The translations under genes and the position numbers were made by a program. DNA of 64,000 nucleotides from Pseudonocardia phyllosphaerae (GTDB lineage: Bacteria; Actinomycetota; Actinomycetes; Mycobacteriales; Pseudonocardiaceae). The notes beneath the pieces were generated by a model. It worked only from the letters and a program-made list of their open reading frames with translations, was not told the origin of the DNA and did no database searches. The stretch lies in assembly GCF_046546475.1 (NCBI RefSeq), contig NZ_JBKGXS010000011.1, forward strand, positions 62,001 to 126,000. The letters are read 5' to 3'. This document shows, one piece after another, positions 34,310 to 43,315 of this stretch; positions within the stretch are counted from its first letter, which is position 1, and every line of letters begins with the position of its first letter.

Positions 34310-35881
34310 ATGAGCGACGAGCACACGGGGTCGTCGGGCGCCGGGATCCGTCCCGCGACCGCGGACCCCGCCCCGGAACGGCTCGAGCCGCGTGGGCTGG
34401 ACCGGCCTGCGACCGATCCGGCCGAGCGTGCCGCGTTCGGCAGGCCCGACGGCGTCACGAGCGGGTTCGACCGGGCCGGCGACCACGCAGCGGCCACGAA
34501 CGGGACCACGAACGGTGCCGCCCCGGCCGCGCCGCCGCCGACCGCCGCCGTCGCACGCGCGTTCGGCCGCCCGGACACCGACGGGGGCCTGCAGCGACCG
34601 CCCTCGGAGGAGGTGAGCAGAGCCGCGCAGCCCGGTGGCGACGACGCCCCGTTCTGGCCCGGCGGCTCCGCCACCGACCCCTGGCGGGACCCGGACACCC
34701 CTGTCGTCGCGGCCCCGCCGCCCGGTGACGACACACCCGCGCCCGCCGCCGACCGACCGGCCGGGCCGCGGCTCAGCGTCCGCGAGGTGCTCTTCGGAGG
34801 CCGCGTCGCCCCGCGTGCGCTCGCGCTGCTCGGCGTGCTCGCGCTGGCGATCGGGGCGCTCGGTGGCCTCGTCGGGCACTGGGTCGCGTCCGGCGCCGAC
34901 TCGCTGACCAGCCCCGGCGCGGTCCTCGCGTCCACCGGCGAGGCGAAGGAACGTCCGCCCGGCTCGGTCCCGGACGTCGCCGGACGGGTGCTGCCCGCCG
35001 TCGTATCGCTGGAGGTGACGGTCGGGAACCAGGCCGGGAACGGCTCCGGCGTCGTCATCGACCCCCAGGGCTACGTGCTGACCAACAACCACGTCGTCGC
35101 GCCGGCGCTCGGACCCGGGCAGGGACGCGTCGAGGCCGTGTTCTCCGACGGGTCCCGGCACCCCGCCTCGGTCGTGGGCGCCGACCCGATGACCGACCTC
35201 GCCGTGGTCAAGGTGCCGGTCGCGAACCCGACGGTGGCCGCGATCGGCCGGTCGGCCGACCTCGCGGTCGGGGACGGGGTCGTCGCGATCGGGTCGCCGT
35301 TCGGGCTGACCGGGACCGTGACGACCGGCATCGTGTCCGCGGTGAACCGGCCGCTGCGTCTCGACCCGGAGGGCAGCGCCGGGGACGCGGTCATCGACGC
35401 CGTCCAGACCGACGCCGCGATCAACCCCGGCAACTCCGGTGGCCCGCTGGTGGACGCGGCCGGCGCCGTCGTGGGGGTCAACACCGCGATCCGCAGCGCG
35501 GACTCCGGTCAGTCCGGCGGCGGGCAGGGCGGCTCGATCGGCCTCGGGTTCGCGATCCCGATCGACACCGCGCGCGCGGTCGCCGAGGAGCTGATCCGCA
35601 CCGGGCGCGTCGTGCACGCCGACCTCGGGGTCAACGCGCGCTCGGTGACCGACGGCTCCGACGACGGTGCTCAGGTGCAGAACGTCGTCGGGGACGGCCC
35701 GGCGGCCGCGGCCGGGATCGCCGAGGGCGACGTCGTCGTCTCGGTGGCCGGGCGGCACATCGCCGGGGCCGACGAGCTGGTCGTCGCGGTGCGCGAGCAC
35801 AAGCCGGGGGAGCAGGTGCCCGTCGGGTTGGTGCGCCAGGGCCGTCCGCTGACGGTGACCGCGACGCTCGGGCAACGCTGA
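34310..35881 (+). CDS. htrA: membrane-anchored HtrA/DegP-type serine protease
   Basis: 523 residues. A long disordered Pro/Ala-rich cytoplasmic N-terminus (1-165) precedes one membrane segment (about 169-190), a trypsin-like domain with His261 (NNHVV), Asp296 (DLAVV) and Ser376 (GNSGGPL), and a C-terminal PDZ domain (about 425-515). It degrades misfolded exterior proteins as part of the SigE response. Repeat core 34612-34623 is translated as EVSRA at 101-105 in the disordered part. ATG 34310 is the likeliest start, but the N-terminus is uncertain. Confidence 0.9.
   Translation: MSDEHTGSSGAGIRPATADPAPERLEPRGLDRPATDPAERAAFGRPDGVTSGFDRAGDHAAATNGTTNGAAPAAPPPTAAVARAFGRPDTDGGLQRPPSEEVSRAAQPGGDDAPFWPGGSATDPWRDPDTPVVAAPPPGDDTPAPAADRPAGPRLSVREVLFGGRVAPRALALLGVLALAIGALGGLVGHWVASGADSLTSPGAVLASTGEAKERPPGSVPDVAGRVLPAVVSLEVTVGNQAGNGSGVVIDPQGYVLTNNHVVAPALGPGQGRVEAVFSDGSRHPASVVGADPMTDLAVVKVPVANPTVAAIGRSADLAVGDGVVAIGSPFGLTGTVTTGIVSAVNRPLRLDPEGSAGDAVIDAVQTDAAINPGNSGGPLVDAAGAVVGVNTAIRSADSGQSGGGQGGSIGLGFAIPIDTARAVAEELIRTGRVVHADLGVNARSVTDGSDDGAQVQNVVGDGPAAAAGIAEGDVVVSVAGRHIAGADELVVAVREHKPGEQVPVGLVRQGRPLTVTATLGQR
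34612..34623 (+). repeat. in-frame repeat inside htrA
   Basis: Exact core on the coding strand, read in the second frame (VSRA) rather than as GEQS. Confidence 0.85.
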
Positions 35882-35964
35882 GCGGGACGGCCCGAGGCGC
35901 CGTTCGCACCAGGAGTTCACCGGCTCCGAAGCCGATCCCGACCGAGGTCTCACATCGGGCTGCG

Positions 35965-35970
35965 TACTCT
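35965..35970 (+). promoter_or_regulatory. -10 element of tatB, leaderless
   Basis: TACTCT ends 6 nt before the GTG start of tatB. Confidence 0.5.
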
Positions 35971-35976
35971 GAGGTC

Positions 35977-36489
35977 GTGTTCGAGAACATCGGGCTGCCC
36001 GAGCTGCTGGTCCTCGTGGTGGCCGGCCTGTTCATCCTGGGCCCGGAGCGCCTTCCGGACGCTGCGCGCTGGCTCGGCAACGCCGTCCGGCAGGTCCGCG
36101 AGTACGCGACCGGGGCGCGCGACCATCTGAAGACCGAGCTGGGCCCGGAGTACGAGTCGCTGCGTGAGCCGCTCAACGACCTCCGTAGCCTGCGCTCGCT
36201 CAACCCGCGTACCGCGATCACCCGCAGCCTGTTCGCCGACGACGGTCCGCTCAGCGGGTCCGCGAACGGTGTGAACGGCGCTGCCGCGGCCGGTGGTGCC
36301 GTCGCCGGAGGCGCGGCCGCGGGCGCCGCCGCGAACGGTGCGGGGACGAACGGTGCAGGGACGAACGGTGCGGCCGCGAACGGCTCCGTGTCCAACGGTT
36401 CCGGGCCCGGCGGCGTCACGCCCGCTCGCGCACCGGAGCCGCCGCTGACCTCCGGTGAGCGCCCCCCGGTCGACCCCGACGCGACCTGA
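35977..36489 (+). CDS. tatB: Sec-independent translocase protein TatB
   Basis: 170 residues. N-terminal membrane segment (about 5-22) with the TatB motif FENIGLPELLVLVVAGLFILGPERLPD, followed by the amphipathic helix; TatB binds the twin-arginine signal and passes it to TatC. The C-terminal third is a run of Asn-Gly-Ala units with a 15-bp tandem repeat (NGAGT). Position after htrA matches Rv1224. Confidence 0.92.
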   Translation: MFENIGLPELLVLVVAGLFILGPERLPDAARWLGNAVRQVREYATGARDHLKTELGPEYESLREPLNDLRSLRSLNPRTAITRSLFADDGPLSGSANGVNGAAAAGGAVAGGAAAGAAANGAGTNGAGTNGAAANGSVSNGSGPGGVTPARAPEPPLTSGERPPVDPDAT

Positions 36490-36535
36490 TCGTCGACGCC
36501 CCTCTCTGGGGCCGCCGGCGGGGTGACACCTGCGG

Positions 36536-36745
36536 CGCTTTGCTCTGCTCACCGTTACGCATCACCCCAGCTCACCCGCCGTGCTCTGCTCTGCTCACCT
36601 AGGCCGTCCCGCACCCGGACACTGCTCGGAACCCCGTCGGTGAGCAGAGCCGGGCGGGCCTGCCGCAGAGCAGTGAGCAGAGCCGTAGCGGTTGCATCCG
36701 CCCAGCTCAGCGAGGGTGATGCGTCGAGGTGAGCAGAGCAAAGCG
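36536..36745. repeat. inverted repeat pair and three further copies between tatB and the amidase
   Basis: This fills the 310-bp gap 36490-36799 between convergent genes. Arms 36536-36567 and 36714-36745 (32 bp, three mismatches) enclose cores at 36588-36599 (minus), 36639-36650 (plus) and 36672-36683 (plus, one mismatch). Five copies in 210 bp is the densest mixed cluster in the window. It also marks the left edge of the catabolic island. Confidence 0.9.
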
Positions 36746-36799
36746 GCCGGACCGCCTCCCAGGGCGGGCCGGCCGCTCGACCAGACCGGGTTACTCCGT

Positions 36800-38209
36800 T
36801 CAGCCCAGCAGGGCGGGGCGGCGGCGGTGGTGCTCGGTCGCCTGCTCGTAGGCGTGGGCGGCGGCCAGGACGGTGGCGTCGGCGTGCCGCGGCCCGACGA
36901 TCTGCAGCCCCACAGGCAGCCCGGACGAGGTGAACCCGCACGGCACCGACGTCGCCGGCTGCTGGGTCATGTTGAACGGATAGGTGAACGGCGTCCACGA
37001 CGTCCAGCGCGGCTGCGGCCAGCCCTCCGGCACCTCGCGTCCGCCCTCGAAGGCGGGGATCGGCAGCGTCGGGGTGATCAGCAGGTCGTACTCGTCGTGG
37101 AACCCGCCCATCAGCGTGCCGAGCTCGTTGCGCACGGCCATCGCCCCCAGGTAGTCCAGCGCGGAGACCTGCTCGCCCAGCTCGGCGATCGCGACCAGCG
37201 CCGGGTCCATCGCGGCCCGCTTCTCTGCCGGGATCGGCTCGAGGGACTTCGCGGCCGCGGCGAACCACAGCGTGTGGAACGGGTCGATCGGGTCGGCGAA
37301 TCCGGGGTCGGCGTTCTCGACGGTCGCGCCCAGCTCGCGGGCGAACACCGCGGCGGCCTCGGCGACCAGCGCGGCGATCTCCGGGTCGACGTCGACATAT
37401 CCCAGGGTCGGCGAGAAACCGATCTTCAGGCCCTGCGCGCCGCCCGCCAGCCGCTCGACGGCCGACTCGACCAGCGGGCCGTCCACCCACGGGTCGCGGG
37501 TGTCGGGCCGGGCGACGACGTCGTAGAGCAGGGCCGCGTCGCCGACGGTGCGGGTCATCGGCCCGACGTGCGCGAGTGTCCCGAACGCCGAGCCGGGGTA
37601 GTGCGCGATCCGGCCGTAGGTCGGCTTGTGCGCGACGGTCCCGGTGAACGCGGCCGGGATCCGGACCGAGCCACCGGCGTCGGTGCCCAGCGAGAGCTGC
37701 CCCATCCCGAGCCCGACGGCCGACGCGCTGCCCCCCGACGACCCGCCCGCGGTCAGTGTCGGGTCCCACGGGTTGGTCGTGACGCCGGTCAGCGGCGAGT
37801 CGGTGACGCCCTTCCACGCCAGCTCGGGCGTGGTGTTCTTGCCGAGCAGCACCGCCCCGGCGGCGCGGACCCGCGCGACCGGCGGGCCGTCGACCTCGAA
37901 CGGGCCCTCCGCGGAGGTCGTCGTCGAGCCCTTGCGGGTCGGCCAGCCGATCGTGAGCAGCATGTCCTTGATCGAGGTCGGGACGCCGTCGAGCGGCCCG
38001 ACCGGCTCCCCGGCCTGCCAGCGGGCCTCGGAGTCCTTGGCCTGCGACAGCGCGGAGTCCGCGTCGACCAGGCAGAACGCGTTGACCGCGCCGTCGTGCT
38101 GCTCGATGCGGTCCAGCGCGTCGCGGGTCGCCTGCACCGGTGAGATCTCCCCGGTGCGGTAGCCCGCCAGCAGCTCGGTGGCGCTCAGGTCGGCCGTCGT
38201 CTCGCTCAC
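36800..38209 (-). CDS. amidase-signature family hydrolase
   Basis: 469 residues. Amidase-signature triad: Lys81 (PTSIKDML), cis-Ser157 (GGSSGGSASAV) and nucleophile Ser181 (GTDAGGSVRIP). It cleaves a carboxamide or related bond; the exact substrate is not readable. The GTG start at 38209 overlaps the stop of the hydroxyacid dehydrogenase gene by 4 bp, so both come from the promoter at 39.25 kb. The first gene set of the island therefore pairs an amidase with a hydroxyacid dehydrogenase. Confidence 0.9.
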   Translation of the reverse strand: MSETTADLSATELLAGYRTGEISPVQATRDALDRIEQHDGAVNAFCLVDADSALSQAKDSEARWQAGEPVGPLDGVPTSIKDMLLTIGWPTRKGSTTTSAEGPFEVDGPPVARVRAAGAVLLGKNTTPELAWKGVTDSPLTGVTTNPWDPTLTAGGSSGGSASAVGLGMGQLSLGTDAGGSVRIPAAFTGTVAHKPTYGRIAHYPGSAFGTLAHVGPMTRTVGDAALLYDVVARPDTRDPWVDGPLVESAVERLAGGAQGLKIGFSPTLGYVDVDPEIAALVAEAAAVFARELGATVENADPGFADPIDPFHTLWFAAAAKSLEPIPAEKRAAMDPALVAIAELGEQVSALDYLGAMAVRNELGTLMGGFHDEYDLLITPTLPIPAFEGGREVPEGWPQPRWTSWTPFTYPFNMTQQPATSVPCGFTSSGLPVGLQIVGPRHADATVLAAAHAYEQATEHHRRRPALLG

Positions 38210-39237
38210 GCGTCTCCTCCGGAGGTGCTCACGTACCCGCGTTCGGGGTCCACCACGTTGCGCAGCTCCCGGCCGTCCCGGAAGCGCGTCAGGTTGTCGA
38301 CGAACAGGTCGACGAGCATGTCCTTCCACCCGACGACGTCGCCGGACATGTGCGGGGTCACCAGCACGTTCTCCATCGCCCACAACGGCGAGTCCGACGG
38401 CAGCGGCTCGGTCTCGAACACGTCGAGCGCGGCGCCGGCGATCCGCTCGTCGGCCAGGGCGGCGATCAGGTCGTCGGTGACGACGAGCGGCCCCCGCCCC
38501 ACGTTGATCACCCGGGCCCGCCGGGGAAGCAGCCCCAGCGCCCGGTCGTCCAGCATGCCGCGGGTCGCGTCGGTCAGCGGCGCCGCCAGCACGAGGAAGT
38601 CGGTGTCGGGCAACAGGTCCGGCAGCTCGTCGAAGGCGTGGACGCCGTCGGCGGCGCGCCGCCCGACCAGCCGAACCGCGAGCCCCGCGGCGCCCAGCAG
38701 GTCCGCGGTCGCCCGTCCGATCGGACCGCTCCCGACGACCGTCGCGACCTTCCCGGCGACGGACTCGGTCTCGCGGTGGCGCCACGTGCGGTCCTGCTGC
38801 AGCCGCAGTGACCGCGCGGTGTCCTTGGCGAACGCGAGCACCGCCCCGAGCACGTACTCCGCGATCGGCCGGTCGAACACCCCGCGGGAGTTCGTCAGCG
38901 TCACCGGCGCGGCGAGCAGCTCGGGGAACGCCACCCGGTCCACCCCGGCGCTGGCGGTGTGCACCCAGCGCAGGTCGGTGGTGATCTCGTCGGTCCAGAC
39001 CTCCTTGACGGCGTCGGTGAGGAAGTCCCAGGTGAGCAGGGCGTCGCTGCCGGGCAACGCCGCGGCGAGCTCGCCGGGGCCGTCCGCCAGCCGGAGATCT
39101 ACGTCACCACCGGCCTTGTCCACGAGCTTCGGCGGTGTCTCGCCACCGTGCAGAACGGTGACGGTAATGGGGTCCTGACCAGCGGAAACCGGCAACGAGA
39201 GTCCTGTCGGTGGGGAGGTCGTCGGGGGCGTTGACAC
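38206..39237 (-). CDS. D-2-hydroxyacid dehydrogenase family protein
   Basis: 343 residues. NAD(P)-binding loop VGSGPIGRATADLLG, catalytic Arg in VINVGRGPLV, Glu in ALDVFETEPLP and His in VTPHMSG identify the D-2-hydroxyacid dehydrogenase superfamily; it interconverts a 2-oxo and a 2-hydroxy acid. GTG 39237 is 11 nt after a TAGGGT -10; the first 30 residues are not conserved-looking, so a start inside is possible. Divergent from the DUF3830 gene across an operator-like site. Confidence 0.85.
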   Translation of the reverse strand: MSTPPTTSPPTGLSLPVSAGQDPITVTVLHGGETPPKLVDKAGGDVDLRLADGPGELAAALPGSDALLTWDFLTDAVKEVWTDEITTDLRWVHTASAGVDRVAFPELLAAPVTLTNSRGVFDRPIAEYVLGAVLAFAKDTARSLRLQQDRTWRHRETESVAGKVATVVGSGPIGRATADLLGAAGLAVRLVGRRAADGVHAFDELPDLLPDTDFLVLAAPLTDATRGMLDDRALGLLPRRARVINVGRGPLVVTDDLIAALADERIAGAALDVFETEPLPSDSPLWAMENVLVTPHMSGDVVGWKDMLVDLFVDNLTRFRDGRELRNVVDPERGYVSTSGGDA

Positions 39238-39268
39238 GCTAGGAAGCGACCCTACGATTGTCAACAAT
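39231..39268. promoter_or_regulatory. divergent promoter with ATTGTCAACAAT operator
   Basis: Plus strand: TTGACA (39231-39236), 16 bp, TACGAT (39253-39258), driving the DUF3830 operon. Minus strand: TAGGGT (39249-39254), driving the dehydrogenase-amidase operon. The imperfect palindrome ATTGTCAACAAT (39257-39268, form ATTGT-NN-ACAAT) overlaps the first -10 and abuts the second, so one repressor could control both directions. The 18-nt stretch from 39250 recurs with one mismatch at 43316-43333. Confidence 0.7.
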
Positions 39269-39313
39269 CCGCGTCGTCCGAGGGCGCGTGAGGACCCCGT
39301 GAGAGGAGGCCCG

Positions 39314-39814
39314 ATGGCCAAGCTGATCAGGATCGCGCTGGAGAAGCGCGGTGTCGCCTGCACTGCCGAGCTGCTGGAGAAGGAGGCGCCGCGGACGACC
39401 GCCGCGGTGTGGCAGGCACTGGCCGACGGGCCGCTGGGTGGCGAGGCCCAGCACGCCAAGTACGCGCGCAACGAGGTCTACACGATCGTCCGCCGGTTCG
39501 GGCCGCGGATCGGGCAGGAGAACCCGACGATCACCCCGATCCCCGCCGACGTCTGCTACTTCGACTTCCACGGCGGCATGCTCGACGCCGCGTTCAAGGA
39601 CGACCAGGGCATCGACGCCGAGGCGGGTGGCATCGACCTCGCGATCTTCTACGGGCGCAACAACCTGCTGCTCAACGGCGACGTCGGGTGGGTCCCCGGC
39701 AACGTGTTCGCCACGATCGTCGACGGGTTCGACGCCATGGCCACCGCGTGCCACGACGTGTGGCGCTCGGGCAGCGTGGGGGAGCGGCTCGTCTACTCCC
39801 GCGTCGAGGAGTAG
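39314..39814 (+). CDS. DUF3830 family protein
   Basis: 166 residues. Short cyclophilin-like-fold candidate (DUF3830): MAKLIRIALEKRGVACTAELLE at the start, PRTTAAVWQALPD-like segment, and FYGRNNLLLNGDVGWVPGNVFATIV near 110-135. Function unknown. In other bacteria I know DUF3830 genes next to amidase and maleate-isomerase-type genes, as here. ATG 39314 follows AGGAGG at 5 nt. First gene of a five-gene run to the AEC transporter. Confidence 0.75.
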   Translation: MAKLIRIALEKRGVACTAELLEKEAPRTTAAVWQALADGPLGGEAQHAKYARNEVYTIVRRFGPRIGQENPTITPIPADVCYFDFHGGMLDAAFKDDQGIDAEAGGIDLAIFYGRNNLLLNGDVGWVPGNVFATIVDGFDAMATACHDVWRSGSVGERLVYSRVEE

Positions 39815-39818
39815 GACC

Positions 39819-40631
39819 GTGCACGTCGAGCTGTCGGCCGGGCACGAGGTCCCCGGCGACGGGGACGGCGGCGACGCGCCCGGCATCGGGGTGATCGCGC
39901 CGTTCGACTTCGCCCTCGACCGCGAGATGTGGCGCTGGGCCCCGGACGACACGTCGCTCTACCTGACCCGGATGCCGTTCCTGACGACGGCGATGACGGT
40001 GGAGATGGCGGAGGCGATCGCCGACCGGCGCCCGGTGCGCCAGGCGACCCGCGACGTCCTCACCCCGCGCCCCGGGGTCGTGAGCTACGCCTGCACCTCG
40101 GGCAGCTTCGTCGCCGGCGCCGCGGCCGAGTACGTCCTGCACCGCACGATCCTCGACGCCGGCGCCCCGCGGGCGTCGACGACCAGCGGTGCGCTGGTGG
40201 AGGCCCTCGCGGTGCTGGGGGTGAGCAGAGTTGCGATCGCCACCCCGTACGTCGCGTCGGTGACCGAACGCCTGGTCACCTTCCTGGCCGACCACCACGT
40301 CGAGACCGTTGCGAGCGCGGGTCTCGGGCTGGTCGGCAACATCTGGCGGACGACGCCGGCGCGCGTCGTCGAGATCGCCCGGTCGGTCGACCGGCCGGAG
40401 GCGCAGGCGGTGTTCATCTCCTGCACCAACCTGCCGACCTACGACGCGATCGAGTCCCTGGAACGCACGCTGGGCAAGCCGGTGATCACGGCGAACCAGG
40501 TCACGATGTGGGACGCCTGCCGCAAGATCGACCGTGCCGCGGTCGGGAGCGGGCGGCTGCTCGAGTCCTGGAAGCCGGGCGATCCACCCACTTGCCTGCC
40601 CGAGGAATCTGTAGGAATGTCCACAATATGA
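39819..40631 (+). CDS. maleate isomerase/Asp-Glu racemase-like protein with two catalytic Cys
   Basis: 270 residues. Aspartate/glutamate racemase superfamily, maleate cis-trans isomerase/arylmalonate decarboxylase branch: Cys92 in SYACTSGSF and Cys202 in ISCTNLPTYDAI are the paired active-site cysteines. It would isomerise maleate or racemise/decarboxylate a related diacid. Residues 133-139 (LGVSRVA) coincide with a one-mismatch repeat core at 40220 but also fit the family, so I treat that copy as uncertain. The GTG start is 4 bp after the DUF3830 stop and the end overlaps the next gene by 4 bp. Confidence 0.82.
   Translation: MHVELSAGHEVPGDGDGGDAPGIGVIAPFDFALDREMWRWAPDDTSLYLTRMPFLTTAMTVEMAEAIADRRPVRQATRDVLTPRPGVVSYACTSGSFVAGAAAEYVLHRTILDAGAPRASTTSGALVEALAVLGVSRVAIATPYVASVTERLVTFLADHHVETVASAGLGLVGNIWRTTPARVVEIARSVDRPEAQAVFISCTNLPTYDAIESLERTLGKPVITANQVTMWDACRKIDRAAVGSGRLLESWKPGDPPTCLPEESVGMSTI
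40616..40627. promoter_or_regulatory. third ATTGTNNACAAT-like site
   Basis: AATGTCCACAAT matches the operator form at 9 of 10 specified bases and sits at the junction of the two isomerase genes, directly before the second start codon. It lies inside coding sequence of the first, so it may be chance. Confidence 0.3.
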
Positions 40632-41356
40632 GCACGATCGGCATCCTGTACCCCGGCTACTCGGCCGAGGACGACTACCCGCGTGCGGAGAAGCTGCTCG
40701 ACGACGGCAGCCGGCTCCCGCTCGTGCACACCGAGATGAAGGTGGACGCCCACCGCGAGGACGCGCTGCTCGACATCGGCGGCGACGACGTCCTCGCCGA
40801 GGGCGCCCGAGAGCTCGCCGAGGAGGCGGGCCCGCTGGACTCGATCGTCTGGGCCTGTACGTCGGGCAGCTTCATCTTCGGACCGGACGGCGCGGCGCAG
40901 CAGGTCGCGGCGCTGCAGAGGACGGCGGGCGTCCCGGCGTCGAGCACGTCGTTCGCGTTCGTCGACGCCTGCCGGCGTCTCGGGGTCAGCTCCGTCGCGC
41001 TGGGGGCGACCTACCCGCCGGACGTCGCGGGCGCGTTCGTGCAGTTCCTGACCCACTTCGGGATCTCGGTGCTGACGATCTCGGCGCGCGACATCATCAC
41101 CGCCGCCGAGGTGGGGACGCTGCCCGGGGAGACGGTGGTGGAGTTCGCCGACGCGGTGTCGTCGGACGCGCCGCAGGCCGACGCGGTGCTGTTGCCGGAC
41201 ACGGCGCTGCACACCGTGGACGTCCTGGACGCGCTGGACTTCCGGCTCGGCAAGCCGGTACTGACCGCGAACCAGGTCAGCATCTGGCAGGGGCTGCGCC
41301 TGGCCGGTGCCGACGTGCGCCGATCCGGGCTGGGGACGTTGTTCGCGAAGGGGTGA
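40628..41356 (+). CDS. maleate isomerase-like paralogue lacking the second Cys
   Basis: 242 residues. Same superfamily and similar length to its upstream neighbour: Cys77 in WACTSGSF is retained, but the second cysteine is replaced by Asp191 (LLPDTALHT). This could mean a different reaction, a non-catalytic partner of the first protein, or loss of function. ATG 40628 overlaps the neighbour's stop. Confidence 0.8.
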   Translation: MSTIGILYPGYSAEDDYPRAEKLLDDGSRLPLVHTEMKVDAHREDALLDIGGDDVLAEGARELAEEAGPLDSIVWACTSGSFIFGPDGAAQQVAALQRTAGVPASSTSFAFVDACRRLGVSSVALGATYPPDVAGAFVQFLTHFGISVLTISARDIITAAEVGTLPGETVVEFADAVSSDAPQADAVLLPDTALHTVDVLDALDFRLGKPVLTANQVSIWQGLRLAGADVRRSGLGTLFAKG

Positions 41357-41360
41357 CCTG

Positions 41361-42038
41361 ATGGGCCTGGACGTCTCGGAGATCGAGCCGGTCAGCCGGC
41401 GTTCCACCGCCGAGATCGTGGCGGACCGGATCCGCGCGGCGATCATGCGAGGCACGTTCGCGCCGGGCACCCAGCTCGGTGAGGTCGAGCTCGCGAACCG
41501 GCTCGGCGTCAGCCGCGGGCCGCTGCGCGAGGCGATGCAGCGGCTCGTCGCCGAGGGGCTGCTGCGCAGCGAGCGGCACCGCGGGCTGTTCGTGCGCGAG
41601 CTCGGTCCCGACGACGTCCGCGACGTCTACCTGGCCCGCACCGCCGTCGAACGGGCCGCCGCACTGCAGGTGCTGGCGGGCAGCCGGGACGCGGCCGTCG
41701 CTGCGCTCGACGTCCCGCTCGGCTCCATGCAGGCCGCGGCCACGGTCGGCGACTCCGTCGCGATCGCCGACGCCGACCACGACTTCCATGCCGCGCTGGT
41801 CGCGGCGTCCGGGAGCCCGCGGCTGCGCCGGATGGCCGAGGGGCTGCTCGTCGAGACACGGATGTGCCTGGCCGCGTTCCAGCGCAACGCCCCGCCGGCG
41901 GCCGAGCTGGTCGCCGAGCACCAGGGGCTGCGCGACGCCGTGCGCGACGGCCGCGCGGAGCTGCTGCTGGACCGGCTCGGCGTGCACATGGACGACGCGG
42001 TGAACCGGATCCTGTCCGCGATGCCCGGAGCCGCCTGA
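41361..42038 (+). CDS. GntR-family regulator with FCD domain
   Basis: 225 residues. Winged-helix at about 15-75 (ANRLGVSRGPLREAMQRLVAEGLL is the recognition region) followed by an all-helical FCD effector domain (about 85-215) with candidate metal ligands in DADHDFH and EHQGLRD. FCD regulators bind small organic acids, and their sites usually have the form TTGT-NN-ACAA, matching the sites at 39257 and 43323. ATG 41361 lies 4 bp after the previous stop. Confidence 0.9.
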   Translation: MGLDVSEIEPVSRRSTAEIVADRIRAAIMRGTFAPGTQLGEVELANRLGVSRGPLREAMQRLVAEGLLRSERHRGLFVRELGPDDVRDVYLARTAVERAAALQVLAGSRDAAVAALDVPLGSMQAAATVGDSVAIADADHDFHAALVAASGSPRLRRMAEGLLVETRMCLAAFQRNAPPAAELVAEHQGLRDAVRDGRAELLLDRLGVHMDDAVNRILSAMPGAA

Positions 42039-42052
42039 TTCGTCGGGGTCCG

Positions 42053-42058
42053 TAGCAT
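42053..42058 (+). promoter_or_regulatory. -10 element of the AEC transporter gene, possibly leaderless
   Basis: TAGCAT ends 8 nt before GTG 42067. Confidence 0.35.
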
Positions 42059-42066
42059 CGCCAACC

Positions 42067-42996
42067 GTGGCGGGTGTGCTCGAGGGTTTCCTGGTCATCG
42101 GCGTCGTCGTCGGGGTCGGGTACCTGCTCGGGCGGCAGCGCGTCCTCGGCGACCAAGGCGCGCGGGTGCTGTCGCGCACGGCGTTCTTCGTCGCGACGCC
42201 GGCGCTGCTGTTCACCACGCTCGCGCACTCCGACGTCCGTGCGGTGCTGTCCTCGGCGCTGGTGGTCACCGCCGTGACCAGCTCGCTGGCCTGCCTGCTG
42301 TTCGTGCCGGTCGCGCTGGCCCGGCGGCGCCCGGCGGGGGAGACCGTCGTCGGCTCGATGGCGTCGGGCTACGTCAACGCCGGCAACCTCGGCATCCCGA
42401 TCGTCACCTACGTACTCGGCAACCCTGCCGCGGTCGCCCCGGTGCTGCTGTTCCAGCTCGCGGTGCTCACGCCGCTGTTCACGACGCTGATGGACGTGCT
42501 GCCCGGCGACGGCCGCGGCGAACGTCCCAGCTGGTGGCGGCTGGTGCTCGCGCCCGCCCGCAACCCGATCGCGGTCGCCACCGCGCTCGGTCTGATCGTG
42601 TCCGCGACCGGGCTGAGGATCCCCGGGCCGGTCGCCGCGCCGGTCGAGCTGATCGCCGACCTGGCGGTGCCGGCGATGCTGCTGGCGTTCGGGATCTCGC
42701 TGCACGGTGCCCGGCGTCCGGGCACCGGTGACACCGGCCCCTCGCTGTGGTGGGTGGTCGCGATCAAGAACGTCGCGCACCCGCTGATCGCGTGGGGCCT
42801 CGCCGGCGGCCTGCTCGGCCTGTCCGGCCCGCCGCTGCTCGCCGCCGTGGTGTGCGCGGCGCTGCCCACCGCACAGAACGTCTTCGGCTACGCCATGCGC
42901 TACGACCGCGCCGTCGCCCTCGCCCGCGACGCGAGCCTGACGACGACGATCGTCTCGGTCCCGGTCCTGCTGGTGGTCGCCGCCGCATTGGCATGA
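42067..42996 (+). CDS. AEC-family (auxin efflux carrier-like) transporter
   Basis: 309 residues with about ten hydrophobic segments; TPALLFTTLA in helix 2 and a central charged region are typical of the AEC family, bacterial members of which move malate, malonate or other dicarboxylates. This fits the isomerase genes upstream. It follows GntR by 28 bp and has its own -10 candidate. Confidence 0.85.
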   Translation: MAGVLEGFLVIGVVVGVGYLLGRQRVLGDQGARVLSRTAFFVATPALLFTTLAHSDVRAVLSSALVVTAVTSSLACLLFVPVALARRRPAGETVVGSMASGYVNAGNLGIPIVTYVLGNPAAVAPVLLFQLAVLTPLFTTLMDVLPGDGRGERPSWWRLVLAPARNPIAVATALGLIVSATGLRIPGPVAAPVELIADLAVPAMLLAFGISLHGARRPGTGDTGPSLWWVVAIKNVAHPLIAWGLAGGLLGLSGPPLLAAVVCAALPTAQNVFGYAMRYDRAVALARDASLTTTIVSVPVLLVVAAALA

Positions 42997-43055
42997 TCGT
43001 CTCGACCGTCCGGGAGGGTGTCCGGCGGGCGCCGGGGCCGGGCGCTGTGGGGCGC

Positions 43056-43272
43056 CTTTGCTCTGCTCACCTCTACGCATCACCCCAGCTCAACGGGGTT
43101 TCCCGGTGCTGCTCACCTCGGCGCAGCAGCTCCGGGCCGGTCGGCCGGTCCCGGCCCGGTTGAGGACGGCCCGCCGGCGCCGACTCCGGGGCGGTACCCG
43201 CTCTGCGCGGGGTGAGCAGAGCCGAGCGACGGCCCGAACCAGGGGTGATGCGTAGAGGTGAGCAGAGCAAAG
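43056..43272. repeat. perfect 31-bp inverted repeat pair and two inner copies
   Basis: Arms 43056-43086 and 43242-43272 are perfect reverse complements over 31 bp, the best pair in the window, including the variable TAGAG position. Inner copies: 43106-43117 (minus, two mismatches) and 43211-43222 (plus, exact). The 413-bp gap 42997-43409 also contains the promoter and operator of the aminotransferase. Confidence 0.93.
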
Positions 43273-43315
43273 CGGGCCCGCGCCGCCCCTTGCCCGAGCC
43301 CGCCCGGACGTGCTT

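Noticed and set aside
40220..40231. A repeat copy inside the first isomerase gene
   Set aside because: One mismatch, no flanks, and GVSRVAIATPY fits the family's own conserved sequence, so it may be coincidence; kept only as a possible copy.
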